NCBI GenBank assembly: GCA_963277665.1 | Contig: OY728163.1 | Location: 1,901,050,644 to 1,901,114,643, forward strand | Origin: Viscum album | Lineage: Eukaryota; Streptophyta; Magnoliopsida; Santalales; Viscaceae | Direction: 5' to 3' | Length of the DNA: 64,000 nucleotides | In this document: in pieces, positions 1 to 13,000 of the stretch | How positions within the stretch are numbered: the first letter of the stretch is position 1 | How the letters are laid out: each line of letters starts with the position of its first letter | Translations under genes and position numbers: made by a program | The notes under the pieces: model-generated | The model's input: the letters and a program-made list of their open reading frames with translations, nothing else | Database searches by the model: none | What the model was told of the DNA's origin: nothing

Positions 1-1
1 G

Positions 2-1368
2 TAGACTAATGTGAGATTCCATGATATGTTTTTCTCACTTCTTTGGTGAAATGATCATGGCGAGAGATGTTTTTTACAAGATCTCTGTTTGGACTACACT
101 TCTTCCATTTGTGAGAAAGTTGCATTGTATATTATCATTTGACTTGGGAAATACTTAATCATGTATTATTTATCCTAAATAATTAACAACTTATGCTATC
201 CCTCTCACATGTAATGATGATCGTTAAATACATCACCACTATTCCCTCATCCATTCCATTTTATGTAAACCAAAAACCTAATAGAGGGAGATAATGATTA
301 CTTACCAGAGATAAAATCAATAATAGAATAAAAAAACAAATATGATCTAACATTATAATAAAAATCACACTATGAAATTGAAAACAATGTTACATAAGAG
401 AGATATATTTTTTATTCAATAAACTTTATGATATCAAGAATTACAAAATAGAAAACCCACCTTTCCCAAATAACTGAAATGTTTACCACACCTTAGTGAG
501 GGAAATAAAGATAAATGGGGAAGAATAAATAATTTAAAAATAAGAATAATAAATGTGGGAGGAAGAATAAGGTGAAGTGCGGTTCCCTAGTGGATATCTT
601 CTCATTGGTGTCTGGCAGGATGGTGTGGGATGGATTCGAATGATTGGGATGGAGTAGCTCTACTCTTTTTATAGGACATAATTTCCCCTCAATAGTTTCT
701 ATGTGTAGCCCAATTAAGTGGTTAATTCATGCATACACTACTTATTTAAAGATGTTAATATATATCTACAATTTCTCTCAAAAAATTTAAGCTTATTTGA
801 AATTTTTTAGAGAGACTTATGTATGTTTTACTCGCAGAAGTTATTAAGTCTAGTTATACTCTCAATATTCCAAATATCTATTTCAATATGAATTAATGTC
901 CTTAAAAACTTCCCCTTAAGGTATAGAAAACTTCATTAAACATTCTACTCAATGTATTTTGAGTCTACCCTCCAAATTTAATAGTATTTGGTCCTCAAAT
1001 CATGATATATGGGTCTAACATAAAAAATCTCTAGATCTATGAATAGTTTTTGAAGACCAATGTGTGAGCTCATTTTGAGATTGCATATGGTGGATTTAGC
1101 ATTAGGTCCATAATAATTAAATGAAGCCAAGGATGTATAGAATTCTAAAATAAAATAATTTCATGATTTGGATTAGTATAAAAAATATAACTATAAAAAT
1201 AAATACAAAATTTAAAACTGGTAAAAACCCAAAATAAACCGTTTTTAAAATTACAAAAAAAAATACAACTAAATCATGAAACATGGAAATTTATTTTAAA
1301 ACAATACATTGTTGGGATTTAAAACACTGAAATTTAACATAAAATTAATGAAAATATTTTTTCTATCA
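2..1368 (-). repeat. Left (3') LTR of element E1
   Basis: This stretch aligns along its whole length, in direct orientation, with 4545-5917. Shared landmarks are the start (taatgtgagatt at 8-19 and 4549-4560), the middle (tgtgagct..attttgagatt near 1063-1082 and 5611-5630) and the end (aaaatatttt near 1351 and 5901). The copies differ by many substitutions and small indels. The repeat is bounded by short inverted ends of the TGAT..ATCA type, as LTRs usually are. Minus orientation is inferred from a TATA-like box on the minus strand (666-675) and a purine tract just outside the high-coordinate end. The low end is only one base from the window edge, so its target duplication cannot be seen. Confidence 0.8.
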
Positions 1369-1380
1369 TTTTCCCCCAGT
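1369..1380 (-). other. Polypurine tract of E1
   Basis: On the minus strand this reads ACTGGGGGAAAA and is followed immediately by the LTR start TGATAG. A purine run abutting the 3' LTR is the plus-strand primer site of LTR retrotransposons, so it fixes the orientation of E1 as minus. Confidence 0.6.
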
Positions 1381-4300
1381 CATAGAATTTAGACTCTTGG
1401 ATAGATAAGCATCAAAATCAAGTCAATATAAATTCAAAACACTTACCCATGAGATCGAAACAATTTCCACCAAGAAACATAAATAAATAAATAATAAAAA
1501 AAACCACAATGTTATGTTAACCATTTTGGTAAATTAATATATTTATTCTTCATTTCTCATCAGATTCACAAAAAAACCCTACCTCATATTTATTTTCTCT
1601 CATCTCACACATTTTAATTTTCAACAAGGATATTTTCATCCAAACCCGTACAAGTGTTACCATACACCTGATAAATTCATTAATCTCTACAAGAGGTGTG
1701 TAGAGGAAATGTTTTTTTCATGAGGAAATTAAAGGGATTTTTTGTGTCTTTCAGTTAGTTGGATTTAGATGTAAAAAATTATGAGGCCAAATGAGGAGAG
1801 CTAAAATCTTTTTGTAACAAAATTGAAGGATTGAAATTGTCACACAGGTATGGGCTCCTCCTCACCCCCTCTGTAGAAAATAATAGTCATCACAATTTAA
1901 TTTCAAGGATAGGATGAACCATTCATCCTTTTAATTGTAGAAATGTAATTTTTCCCAATAATAGTTTCTCGTGAAAGGTACAAATGGGAACAACATTCAT
2001 TGTCTTTTCGATTCTTTAGAAAGGAACAACTTCTTTTATCATGAAATCTTCAAAAAGGTACAAATTTAAAAATAATTAATTCTTCAATAAAAAAATATTC
2101 TTTTCAAAATTTTAACTCCACCTAAAATATGAGAATATTAGGTATCATAATAGATGATATATTCCACCATACTTAAGTTCAAAAAAAATCACAAGATTTT
2201 ACTTCATGAACAGGCTGGATAGAGTAAATTGGCTTGTAATGTAGATTATATAACATGATGTTCATGGATTTTAAGGGCCACAAGTATTAAATATATATGG
2301 TAAGACAAAATAAAAATGAATTTTATTAAAAAAGGGGTTTTGAATCAAAATAAATTCCATAATCATTTAAAATAAAAGTATCTCAATTCCTCATGTTTTG
2401 ACAAGAATAAATCGAATTATGGTTAAATAAGTAAAAGATAGGTTCTTTCAAGAAATGTGGAGAATTTAATTAAAATGAGAAAATGTTTTATAATCATCAC
2501 AATAATGTGATCTCAAATATATAGATAGTGAGTTGTGTCATATGATTCAAAAAACAGGGGACTTTTCATGAAATTCCCAATATATTTTAAATTGAAATAT
2601 AATTGTTTTCCACATTCATTTATGCTCAGTTTCATTAATTTAAATTGGTTTCAAAAATGAAAATAATAATAATTTTTTTTCAAAATTTTTAAAAACACAA
2701 AAAAAAAATTAATGGCACTTTTTTTTAAAAATAGAAAAAAATGAAAATACCAATCATCAAGGTTTTTCTCCCCACACTTAAATTACATAGTTTCCTCAAT
2801 GTATTCACATATATATTCATATGTAATAATTTTTTTAATTAAATCAAAACAACCCTTAATGTGTTAAGGATAGGTACAACTTGACATAGTGGTAGTGAAA
2901 CATTGTGTTAAGATTCTAAGTATTTATCTCAGAAAACCTATAAGAAAAAGTAAAAAGGATAACCCAAGAATAAAATTAAATTAAAAGAATATAGTTATAA
3001 AATTAGAAGTGAATTGTAGATCATGGTTTAATCCCCCATACAAGCCTTTAGTTTTGAATACCTCCAAATGTGATGTTATAATCTATTATCCCTAATCTAA
3101 TAATGGGTGCTGTATCATTGTCATGAACCAAAAAAATTCTTCTTTCCATCATGCACTTTTTTCTTTTTTTAGAACTACATGGATATAAAATTCCAAATAT
3201 TCCCATATGGTAATGATATAAAACATTCATGGTGGGGGTAGGCCAATGAATGAGACCTACTCTTTTTTTGTTTCCACTTTCACAACATCTTCTTCAATCT
3301 CCAATTATTTATCAAGGTATAATTCATCAATGGATTAATAAAAGAGAATTTCAGAGTGTAATTGTATTTGAGAAAAATTGAATAGTGAAGAATCCATATA
3401 AAATTCATCCCTTTTAATGTGATAATAATGTCTATCATTTTCCTAAATAAAAATAATTATGGTTTCATCTGGAAATACCTCTAATAAGTGTTCAAGAAGT
3501 TCAGGCAGTCCCATATGGTCTTCATCATGTGAGAATAAATTTTCATGCTCATCCACCAAGGAAAAAAATGTGTTGAACAAATATTAACATTTAAGATAAT
3601 TAGAGTAATATTCAATTGATTTTTAAGAAAATTAGGGTAATAGTAAATTCATTTTAATGAAAATTTGAATATAACGAGTTCATGGAAATATCTTCTCTCT
3701 AAGTTTTTTCAGCTTAAGTCTATTCTTTAGTGGAAATCACCTCTTCGAGTTTAGTAGTATCTGATAGAAGTAGGTAGTAAGGCTCCCCCATTTAATGGAT
3801 ATTCTGAAAAAAAGTTGGGGAGAATAAGTGGGAATATTTTAGGACATTGGACACTTCATAAAATTATGGAATGTAATGGGAGAACTCAGTTAGCTCATAG
3901 GCCATTGATTAAAAAATTGTTCTGTTCATGTCCCCCCTCAGGCCATATATGAATTCTTTGAATGCCTGGTCCCCATTATTTGACATCAAAAATAACCTCA
4001 TCTATATGACAATAATATAAAACATGCCATTCGTGGATAAGGTTGATTAAATAATTAGTCCATTAATCAGTGGGTAGTTTTTCCCTGAATTGAATAAATA
4101 ATAAATTGAAAACGTCATGAAAAAATAATTTATTAAATTTTATTTATTTGAATTGAGTCAATATGAATAATTAGATCGTGGAAATAGATCCCCAAAAATT
4201 ACTCAAAGTTTTATACATGATTTTTGTGGGTCATAGAAAAACAATATTTTCTATTTTCTATGTATAGTCTGGTTGTTAACCCAAGATAGTAACCCAAAAA

Positions 4301-4544
4301 AGAGGACACAAATAATGGTTTGTAAATTTTAATTAGAGGAAAAAATTGCGTGGTTTTTGAATTACATTATATTTGAAAACAAATTAATTAGATAAAAAAG
4401 AAATGAATGAAAGAAATTATTGAAAATAAATAGGAAATTCACGTGGTTTAAAACTATGATTTGAGCATGGTTATTAAATTTTATTTGGTTATCTAATTTC
4501 CATTATACCCTTATTCCATTTTATTTTAATCTATTCTAGTAATT
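1369..4544 (-). mobile_element. Internal region of short LTR element E1
   Basis: This 3.2-kb stretch lies between the two E1 LTRs. It is too short for a full gag-pol region, and I could not recognise gag, protease, RT or integrase in it on either strand. The only coding-like piece I noticed is an acidic run of about 36 codons on the minus strand near 3449-3556, read as DEHENLFSHDEDHMGLPELL and onward. I do not recognise it. E1 is therefore either a non-autonomous element or one with a large internal deletion. The primer binding site expected just left of 4545 is not convincing. Confidence 0.5.
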
Positions 4545-5917
4545 TGATTAATGTGAGATTATAAAATTTTTTCCTCTCACTTACATAGAGGAATGGTTAT
4601 TGTAAAATAAGTCTTTCTAATATCTCAGTTTGGTTTACTCTTTATACATGTGTGAGAAAGCTTCATTGAATATCCTCAATTTAATTGGGAATTCCTAATC
4701 TGGTCTTGTTTGTCAAAAACAATCAGAGAAATACATTACGCCTCTCCCATGAAATGACTATCATTAAATAATTTTCCACTAACGAATGTTCTATTCTATA
4801 GTATATAAACCAAAACACCATGGAGGTAGATAATAATCATTTACTAATGAGAAAATGAATAATTAAATCCGAAATCAAATTAGATTACACTTTATAATAA
4901 AAAACAATATAAAAAATTAAAAAAAATGCTAATGAAGTTAGATATAGTTTTTATTCAATAATATGAAAGAACTAAAGAATTAAAAAAAAATAAAAAACCT
5001 ACCCTTCCCCAATCACTCAAAATTTTCCCCACCATGGTACGAGTAACCAATAATAATGGGGAAGAAGAAGGAATTAAAAATATAATAATAAGAAATGGGG
5101 GGAGGAAGAAGATGGTTTATCATAGATCCATGATGGATATATCCTCTTTGGTGGTTTAATGGATGGTGTGAAATGTATTGGAAATATTTTGGGATGGGGG
5201 GATCTATCCACCTTTTATAGGCTATAATTTTCAATCAAAATATTCTGTGTGTTAGTCCAATTAAATGGTCTCTTGAAATGTTAACTTCTTCTTTAATGGA
5301 ATTTATACATTTATTCATAATACCCCCCTAAATTTCAGATTATTTTCCCATGTTTAGAGTGATTTAATTCCATTTTACTCCAAGAATTTTTTAGGTCCCA
5401 GAAGACTATCAATATTCTAAATCTCAGGATTACCATGAATCTATGGCCTTGAAAATGGCCCCCTAATGCGTAGAAACCATTCTAAAATTTTTTCATCAAT
5501 GTATATAGAGGCCAAAATCCTAATTTTAGAGTATTAGTTTCCTCTAATCATGAGATATGATCCCAAAACCAAAAATAAATAGATCTATCACCGGTTTTTG
5601 GTTATCCAAGTTGTGAGCTTGTTTTGAGATTTCATGTTGTGGATTTAGCTTTGTGTCCAGAAGAATGAAATTTATACCAGGATGTATATAATACTAAAAG
5701 AAATTAATTTAACTATTTTTATCACTATATAAAATGTTATGGACATAATATATAAATAAATTAAAACTATTAAAAACTTGAGATAATCCATTTTTTCAAT
5801 TAAGCTCCAAATAACACTAAAATCATTAAATGTAGAAATTCTTGTTAAAATAACACTTTTCCTGGATTTAAAACATTTAAATTAAATGTAAAATTTATGA
5901 AAATATTTTCTCCAGTA
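4545..5917 (-). repeat. Right (5') LTR of element E1
   Basis: Direct-repeat partner of 2-1368, about 1.37 kb long. It starts TGATTAATGTGAG on the plus strand and ends near ccagta, the decayed counterpart of the ctatca end of the left copy. The minus strand has a TATA-like box at 5213-5222 and, about 250 bases downstream, an AATAAA signal near 4955-4962. That is the U3-R-U5 order expected of a minus-strand LTR. The flank 5918-5922 (atatc) should be the target duplication, but its partner is outside the window. Confidence 0.8.
5213..5222 (-). promoter_or_regulatory. TATA box in E1 5' LTR
   Basis: The minus strand reads CCTATAAAAGG here. The equivalent site in the left LTR (666-675) reads CCTATAAAAAG. 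Conservation of a TATA box between two otherwise heavily diverged copies supports a real LTR promoter. Confidence 0.6.
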
Positions 5918-6397
5918 ATATCCATGTGATGTTAACCCACATTATTCATTTTACGTTGACTTTTGAAGTGGTAATCTTCCCCACAAGGCCTTTGAACTGT
6001 TATAAATTTACCACCACAGGACATTAAGAAAGTGAACAACCTCTCCCAAAAATGTTATACCCATGAACATCATATTATAATAATATTTTAATCATATATC
6101 CACCCTTTATATATTGGAAATCAAGCCTCATAAAATGTTCATGGGATTCCCTTAGAATCAATCCCAAAATTTATTTTGTCCCTTTTTTAATTTTCCCTAT
6201 ATTAGATAAGGGTCACCTTTTGTCCAACAATCATGATTTCTAAAGAATGATAATCCCTGAAAATAGAAATAGGATGAATATATAGATTCATAACACAAAA
6301 AGAATCCACATATATCCAAATATCTATTACAACACTTATCAAATACCACCACAAGATTCTACGTAGTCATGGTTGAAGTAGTATAATTAATCATTTT
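5918..6397. other. Flank of E1, no feature recognised
   Basis: AT-rich sequence between the end of the E1 LTR and the first readable copia residues. It may hold more of copia remnant C1, but I could not align it. Confidence 0.4.
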
Positions 6398-7260
6398 CCA
6401 CATTTATATGGTGTTGTTAATGAGATTCACAAACATCACTCAGGTATATGGGGGATACTAGGACAAGGGGGTAACCTCTATAGAGGAATTAATTGAAGGG
6501 GTAACCAACATCCCATTTTCCATTTCTGTTATGAGATCTAAATTCATTGACCATTATGGTATATGTCTCATACCTTTGTAATGCAGGAATGGGGGTTATG
6601 TATAATCATATTTCCATCTCAACACTTTCCCAAATGGATTGAATAAGAAAAAAAATTTCTAAGAGTTCCACTCCATGGATATATGGACTATTTTATAAGA
6701 TGAGTATCATGTGGTTTCCAATCTTACTTATACATGATATAGGGGATCCATTCCCTAACCTAATTATGTAATCAATAATATTATTGACCTCCATGATACT
6801 TTGAATATAATAATTAAATCCCACCTTCATCCATCCATAGTGGGAGGAGATAATTATTTGTTTTATTTCATTTCATTTCCTTGATTTCAAAATACATACG
6901 ACCATCATGAATTATATGGAATTATAATTAATATATAATACCCTAGAGTCTAAATCCGAGTATTGAAAATAACATATATGGGAGGTAGAACATTCTATGT
7001 AAGGGAAAAAAATTACATTTCTATATTTGATGTATAATCCCATTTTTCCATCTGATCATGTCCTATAACTCTAACCATTTTTGGGAAACAATATACACAA
7101 TGTGTCTATTATAAAATAGAATGTGTATGTCCAATCGAGGTCTACGGAATTGACTCTATGTAAACACACAAATTCCTAGTTAGAGTTGCAGTGGTGGTAG
7201 CCCGTTACATGGCTAATTGATATTTATCTCATCCATAAACGATGATCAACTTTGAAATAA
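6398..7260 (+). pseudogene. Copia RT/RNase H remnant C1
   Basis: Plus-strand translation, with frameshifts, gives three landmarks in copia order. HLYG at about 6399-6410 fits the tyrosine-leucine-rich start of the RT palm. VYVSYLCNAG at 6559-6588 sits where the YVDD active site belongs, with both aspartates lost. VAVVVARYMAN at 7185-7217 fits the conserved stretch just before RNase H, and a histidine follows at the right spacing. Distances between landmarks (about 155 and 625 bases) match intact copia elements. The remnant is heavily broken and no LTRs were found. An AT-rich chance match is possible for each piece alone, but less so for three in order. Confidence 0.5.
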
Positions 7261-10063
7261 GACTTTATAGAAAACGTTATCCTAAATCACATAGATTATA
7301 GTTTAAAATTTCATGGAATGTAATATATTCCCCATGAATCATAAAATTCACATAAATAATGATGTAAAACACACTGTTAGTTTTTTATAATTTTAAACCT
7401 ATGAAAACTCATAATTTTGTAAATTTTTAACATATGATAACCCAAAGTTTAGATTCCCATTAATCCCCATGAAGATTGTCATGAGTTGGCTATCATATGA
7501 GGGTTGAAACCTCCATCATTTATCTAAAATTATCTTTAATACAAATCATGTTATTCTTCTTCCATTTCATAATCAAGTAGAATATGTAGTTTGATCATAT
7601 CTCAAACAATATTTATAGTATAATCTTTAGGAATTTATAAAATGATGAAAAAAACAAATTGCACTGAGGGGGAAATACAAAATAAATGAATTGAGTTCAT
7701 CAATGGTCATTATGATCCAATTCTTCAATCATGATCACCAGCATTGGAATACAATTTAAATATCCCACATAATGAATACCAAATTTGAGATAAAAATATA
7801 CAATATAAATCCGTAGAGTCATGCATGAAATGAAATATAAAAAAATAATCTAAAGAAAATAAATGGCCTATTCATGAAATACAAATAAAAGATAAATGAA
7901 TACATGAACAAGGAACCCTACATCATCATTTGATACATCACAAAAAATAATGGTTCCATGTCAATATTGATGATGAGTTCAGATGAATTCATTTAAAACT
8001 CAATGATTTTCAACATGTTTCAATCTGAGATCATTTATAATAATGTTGAATCCCTTAATCATTAGTGTTTTTTGAAAAACCATGTCATATTAAAATAGAA
8101 TGTTTATCATAGTAATATAATTATTTTTTTATAATTTTAACCAACTTTTTATCAAATTAAAATAATATTTTCCATAATTTTCAAAAATATATCCATGATG
8201 GTGAACTACTATTGAACCTGATAATAATAAATAGTATGCCTCATATAGGGTAAAACCAGTGTTACATACTCGATGGTGTTTTCTATTTCTTTATATGAAA
8301 CATCAGTCAGGAAGAGATACTTTACTACTATAAATATGTGTACTTATGGTTTGATATATTTTATATTTTAATGTATTCATTTTGAGGACTTATGACATGC
8401 ATTACATTTCAAAAAATCTATTGAAAACCCCATAAATATATATTTAAATATAAAATGTGTTCCAACAAGAAATATATAATAGTAACACATATATATATTT
8501 CATTAGTTGGTCTCTTTATATTTATATTTCATTCATGTGTTGTATTTTCTTATATTCCATACTAGAAGAACATTTAAGTTCCTTGGAGTCAATCCCCACA
8601 CCATGATTCTTCCCACCATTGATATAAATATAATTAAGAATAGTCAACCCTATATTTTATTTATCACTTAAATTCTATGTATTTCGTTTTTTCTTTTCAT
8701 TTCCATAGACCATTTGAATATTGAGTGGATTATGTGAAAATTTACACCTTAAGTTCACATATAACAATCTTTACATAACATCCAAAATCCTATATAGCCA
8801 ATGATTTTTTTGTGAATCGACTTTAAACTACTAATTAAATTATCATTCATACGTCCATGGTAAATGATAATACCATAGGCATACTATCAATATTTTTTGA
8901 GTTTTTATTTGTTGGTATAATTGAATAACCCTTGAATTTTTAAAAATCATGAATTATCTCTCTATTATTTATATAGAGTTTGGGGAAGATATTTACTAAA
9001 TAAAATATCCTTAATCTACTCCCATTTCATAGTGTGTATTTTTTAATTTGGAATCATGATTTTTTTGAAACAAATTTATTATATTAAAATTGTAAATGAT
9101 ATACATCTAAAATGAAATTTTCATGAACCAATCAATAGATAATGGAAAATATCATTTCTATAATATGGATACATTTCTTATCTATTAGTGTATTATGAAA
9201 CCCACTAATGTTTTCTATCTAAAAGAACCCTAAAAAATCCATAAATATTTTATTCTCCCTTGTCACATTTTGAAACCCAACATTTTTTATTCCAAAAAAT
9301 TATGGATAATATATCCATTTATAATTGAACACTATTTTCCATTCAATTAGGTTCCTTGTTTATAACATTTCGAAATTTTTCATTACCCTCATTAAATTCA
9401 TGGTTCCATTGAGTTAATGACCTTATAAAAACAATTTAATGTATTTATTGATAATTTATTAATCACATAGAATGAAAACTGTGAGACCAAAATAAATAAT
9501 TCCATACTGGCATATATACATATGTTGATGAATATATTAGTATAATTATATGTTATCTATAGTCAATAGAAAAATAAATATTATAATTAATCTAGTTAGG
9601 TATTTATATCATTCATAATGGTTCAAAAAGATAAATTTTCCAAACAAGAGAACATCACAACAGATTTTCAAACCATATCTATAATTAAGCATCAATTTCA
9701 TGCACCATGTGATGATTGATTTATTACCCAATAAAAAATTTCAATCATATTATCTATTAGAGTATCTGATCTAGATACTACATAAATTTATATAATCAAT
9801 AAAAGGAATTTATTATTATGAAAACCACATGATATAAAATTTAAAAAAATTTAGGATGTTATCCTATATGAAGAATTAACCTCACGTCTTTTCATAAATT
9901 TCATTCATCTTAATCCCTAAAAATAACAAAAATAATCAAAAAAAATTACTAAACTCTTCATGAATACCAAATGTGATCCCAAAGATACTAACTTCAATTA
10001 TAGTGCTAAAAATATTCCCATTATACATCAGATTAGAGTACTAAGTGAGATAACCCAACAATA

Positions 10064-10084
10064 ATATATATATATATATATATA
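10064..10084. repeat. TA microsatellite
   Basis: Uninterrupted TA dinucleotide run of about 21 bases. Confidence 0.9.
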
Positions 10085-13000
10085 ATAGAATAATTACAAT
10101 GTTGAACGAATCCTTTATTGTGTTTCCCAACATTGATTTTACAATAGTTGTTAAAGATGATGTTACATGAAACATTGAATAGTGATTTAACCAAACGAAT
10201 AGAGTAAACATTGGAAAATTATTTGTTTCAAAAAATGAAACATCATTTGTAGATACTTGTAAAGATATTAATTGTTTCATGGGGAAATATTGGTTGGACA
10301 AAAAAATATAAGATCATGATGGGAAAATGTTTTCCAATATTTTTAAATACAATTATTTAAAACCCAGACTATAAAAAATGTATATAAAACATCTGTTTGA
10401 TTATAATAAAATTTAAATATAATGTTATCAAGAGATAAAATAAAATTTGGTTTCCTAATATAGGGGATATAATTCTTTGTGATAGAATAGAGGGATATGG
10501 AAGAGGAATAACAGTTAAAGTGGATGTGGATTATTCATAAAATATACAATTTTTTATAAGGACATTTAGAAATGTAATATTTTAAAATTAGATAATGTAA
10601 CTTTCCCAATAGAGAGTATAAATTATTGTATCTTCACAAAATATAAGAAAAATAATTTTGGAAATGAAATTCAAGGGGGAATAAATTTTAATGAAGTAAA
10701 TTTATTGAGTCTAGAAAACCCATTATAGTCAGTCACAAATTCTATGAAAACATAGTAATATATTTTATCATAAACTTAAAATCATAATCACATATTTAAA
10801 TATTATTTAATATCTATTACCATTTATAATCATTTATAATAATAATTTATTATACATTTTAAGTAGTAACATTTAATTTTCAACATTAGATATCTATGAT
10901 TTTGAAATTTTCAGGGATTTATTAAAGTATTAATATTTGTTATCATTAATTTATACAATTTTTATAATTACCAAATAATATAATGTAGATAAATATATTA
11001 TTAATTTTTATTTATAGATATGTTATTTCATTCCATTATTATTTTATTATTTATTTTTGAATACAAAATTGATGATAAAATTCTTTCAGTTAATTTTAAT
11101 GAAAAATATAATGATTATTAATAGTTAATTAAAACATAATATTACTCATCCATTTCGATAAAAAATATGATCTCATTTATTTATAATAATAAAAAATAGT
11201 TTATTCCATATTGATATATGATATTATTGATTACATTATTCATGAAGGCTGTTAAACCATCAAAACAAGAGCATGCTATAATCGATGGGTGAGTATAGAT
11301 AAGAATGTAATGATTGTGTCATAGTATCACTATAAAACAATAATGATGTATTTCATATTTTAGAAATTTGGTGAATTAAATTTTAATATTTTTTCAAAAA
11401 TAATTAATGTCTAGAAAAAATGTATTTCTTTATGGAGGTAATATTTCACATATATACATGGGCATCATTCTCATTTTCCATAAAAGCTAATGAAGTTAGG
11501 AACTAGTTTATATTTTTATATTCTTATCTATGTTGAAAATGTAATGTTTATTCAATAAAAACCCATTTTACGTATCCATGTATAGTGGATATGAAAATAG
11601 ATCATGCCTATTTTATTGGTAGTAGTACACTTGTAGAAAATACCATATTTTCATTTTTTGAATTATCGGGAGAAATTTATAAAATTTTTGTTACATAAAA
11701 ATAAAATAATTTTAGTATAAATAGGATATTTATGCAGTTAATTAAATTTTTTTAGATTATATTTAGAGTAGGTTTAAATGTAATGAAATGAAATGTAATT
11801 AAAAATGATTATTTGATAATTTTACCTTAATCCTTAGAAGAGATCAATTTCAAATTGGTCTATGAATGTGAGATATGATCTTTTGAGAGGAACATTACTT
11901 ATAATAAGTGTCTATTTGTGTTGGTGAGTTATTTTTTTTGGATTTTTTGTTTTAAAAAACGTGTCATTGACTGTTAAAAGAAGCATGGAGGTTATGCCTC
12001 ATTTTATAAGAGAAACAACTGCATTCTTTAATAATATCAAAGGAAAAGGAACTATTCAATATTCAAGTGATCAATTAATCAACAAGAATTAAATATGGAA
12101 AGGTTCAAGCTCCTGAAATCCTTAAAAAATATTTTATAATCATTTATTTATTTTCATTATAATATTTTACTAGTATATTTTTCACCTTAATCTTTTTAAT
12201 TTTTTACCAATGTTACTGCTTTTTAATTAATTATATATCATTACTTTACTACAAATAAAGGGGGGTTTATTAAATATTTTAAAAATAATTATCAGATATA
12301 AGAAATATATTTTTCCAATTAAAATTTTTAGGGGTGATAATAAATAATTAAATTATTAATAAACCCAATGTGTATAAATAATATTTAGAAATTTTTTTAT
12401 TTTTATGATTAATTTTTTTGGATTAAGACAATATTATTAATTTTTTTTATTTATATGAACATAAATTTTTTATTTTCAACCTATATTGATTAATATAGAT
12501 TTAAATATAATATAAAACTAAATTCTATCATGATCATACATATATAAAAGTATAAAGATAAATAATAATTTTTATTAATGTAAAATATTACTTTTTATTC
12601 CAAAATGTTAAACATGGTTTTATAAATTCATCATTATGTTGTTAAATACATTATTTTTAAAAAGTTACAATTTTTTTCATAAACGTTCAAATCATTATTT
12701 AATTATGAAAACATTATAATATTGATTATATTTTAAAAATTATAATTTTTCACTTCCCACCAAATGTTAATATGTTTCAAAAAATAACAAGAATTTATCC
12801 TTAGATATTTTTTGCATGATAATTTTTTTTATTTAATTTTCTAAATTTAATATTATAAAATTCATTGAATTTTTTAATTTAGAATAAAAAATATAATGAA
12901 AAGATAATTATATTGAAAGAAATAACATCAAAAAAGATTTCAATATTGTTTCATATCATTTTATAATTTAATTAATGTTTAAAATAGCTATCACATAATA

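Noticed and set aside
10041..10301. 86-codon minus-strand open frame
   Set aside because: It includes the TA microsatellite as an Ile/Tyr run, and no domain is visible.
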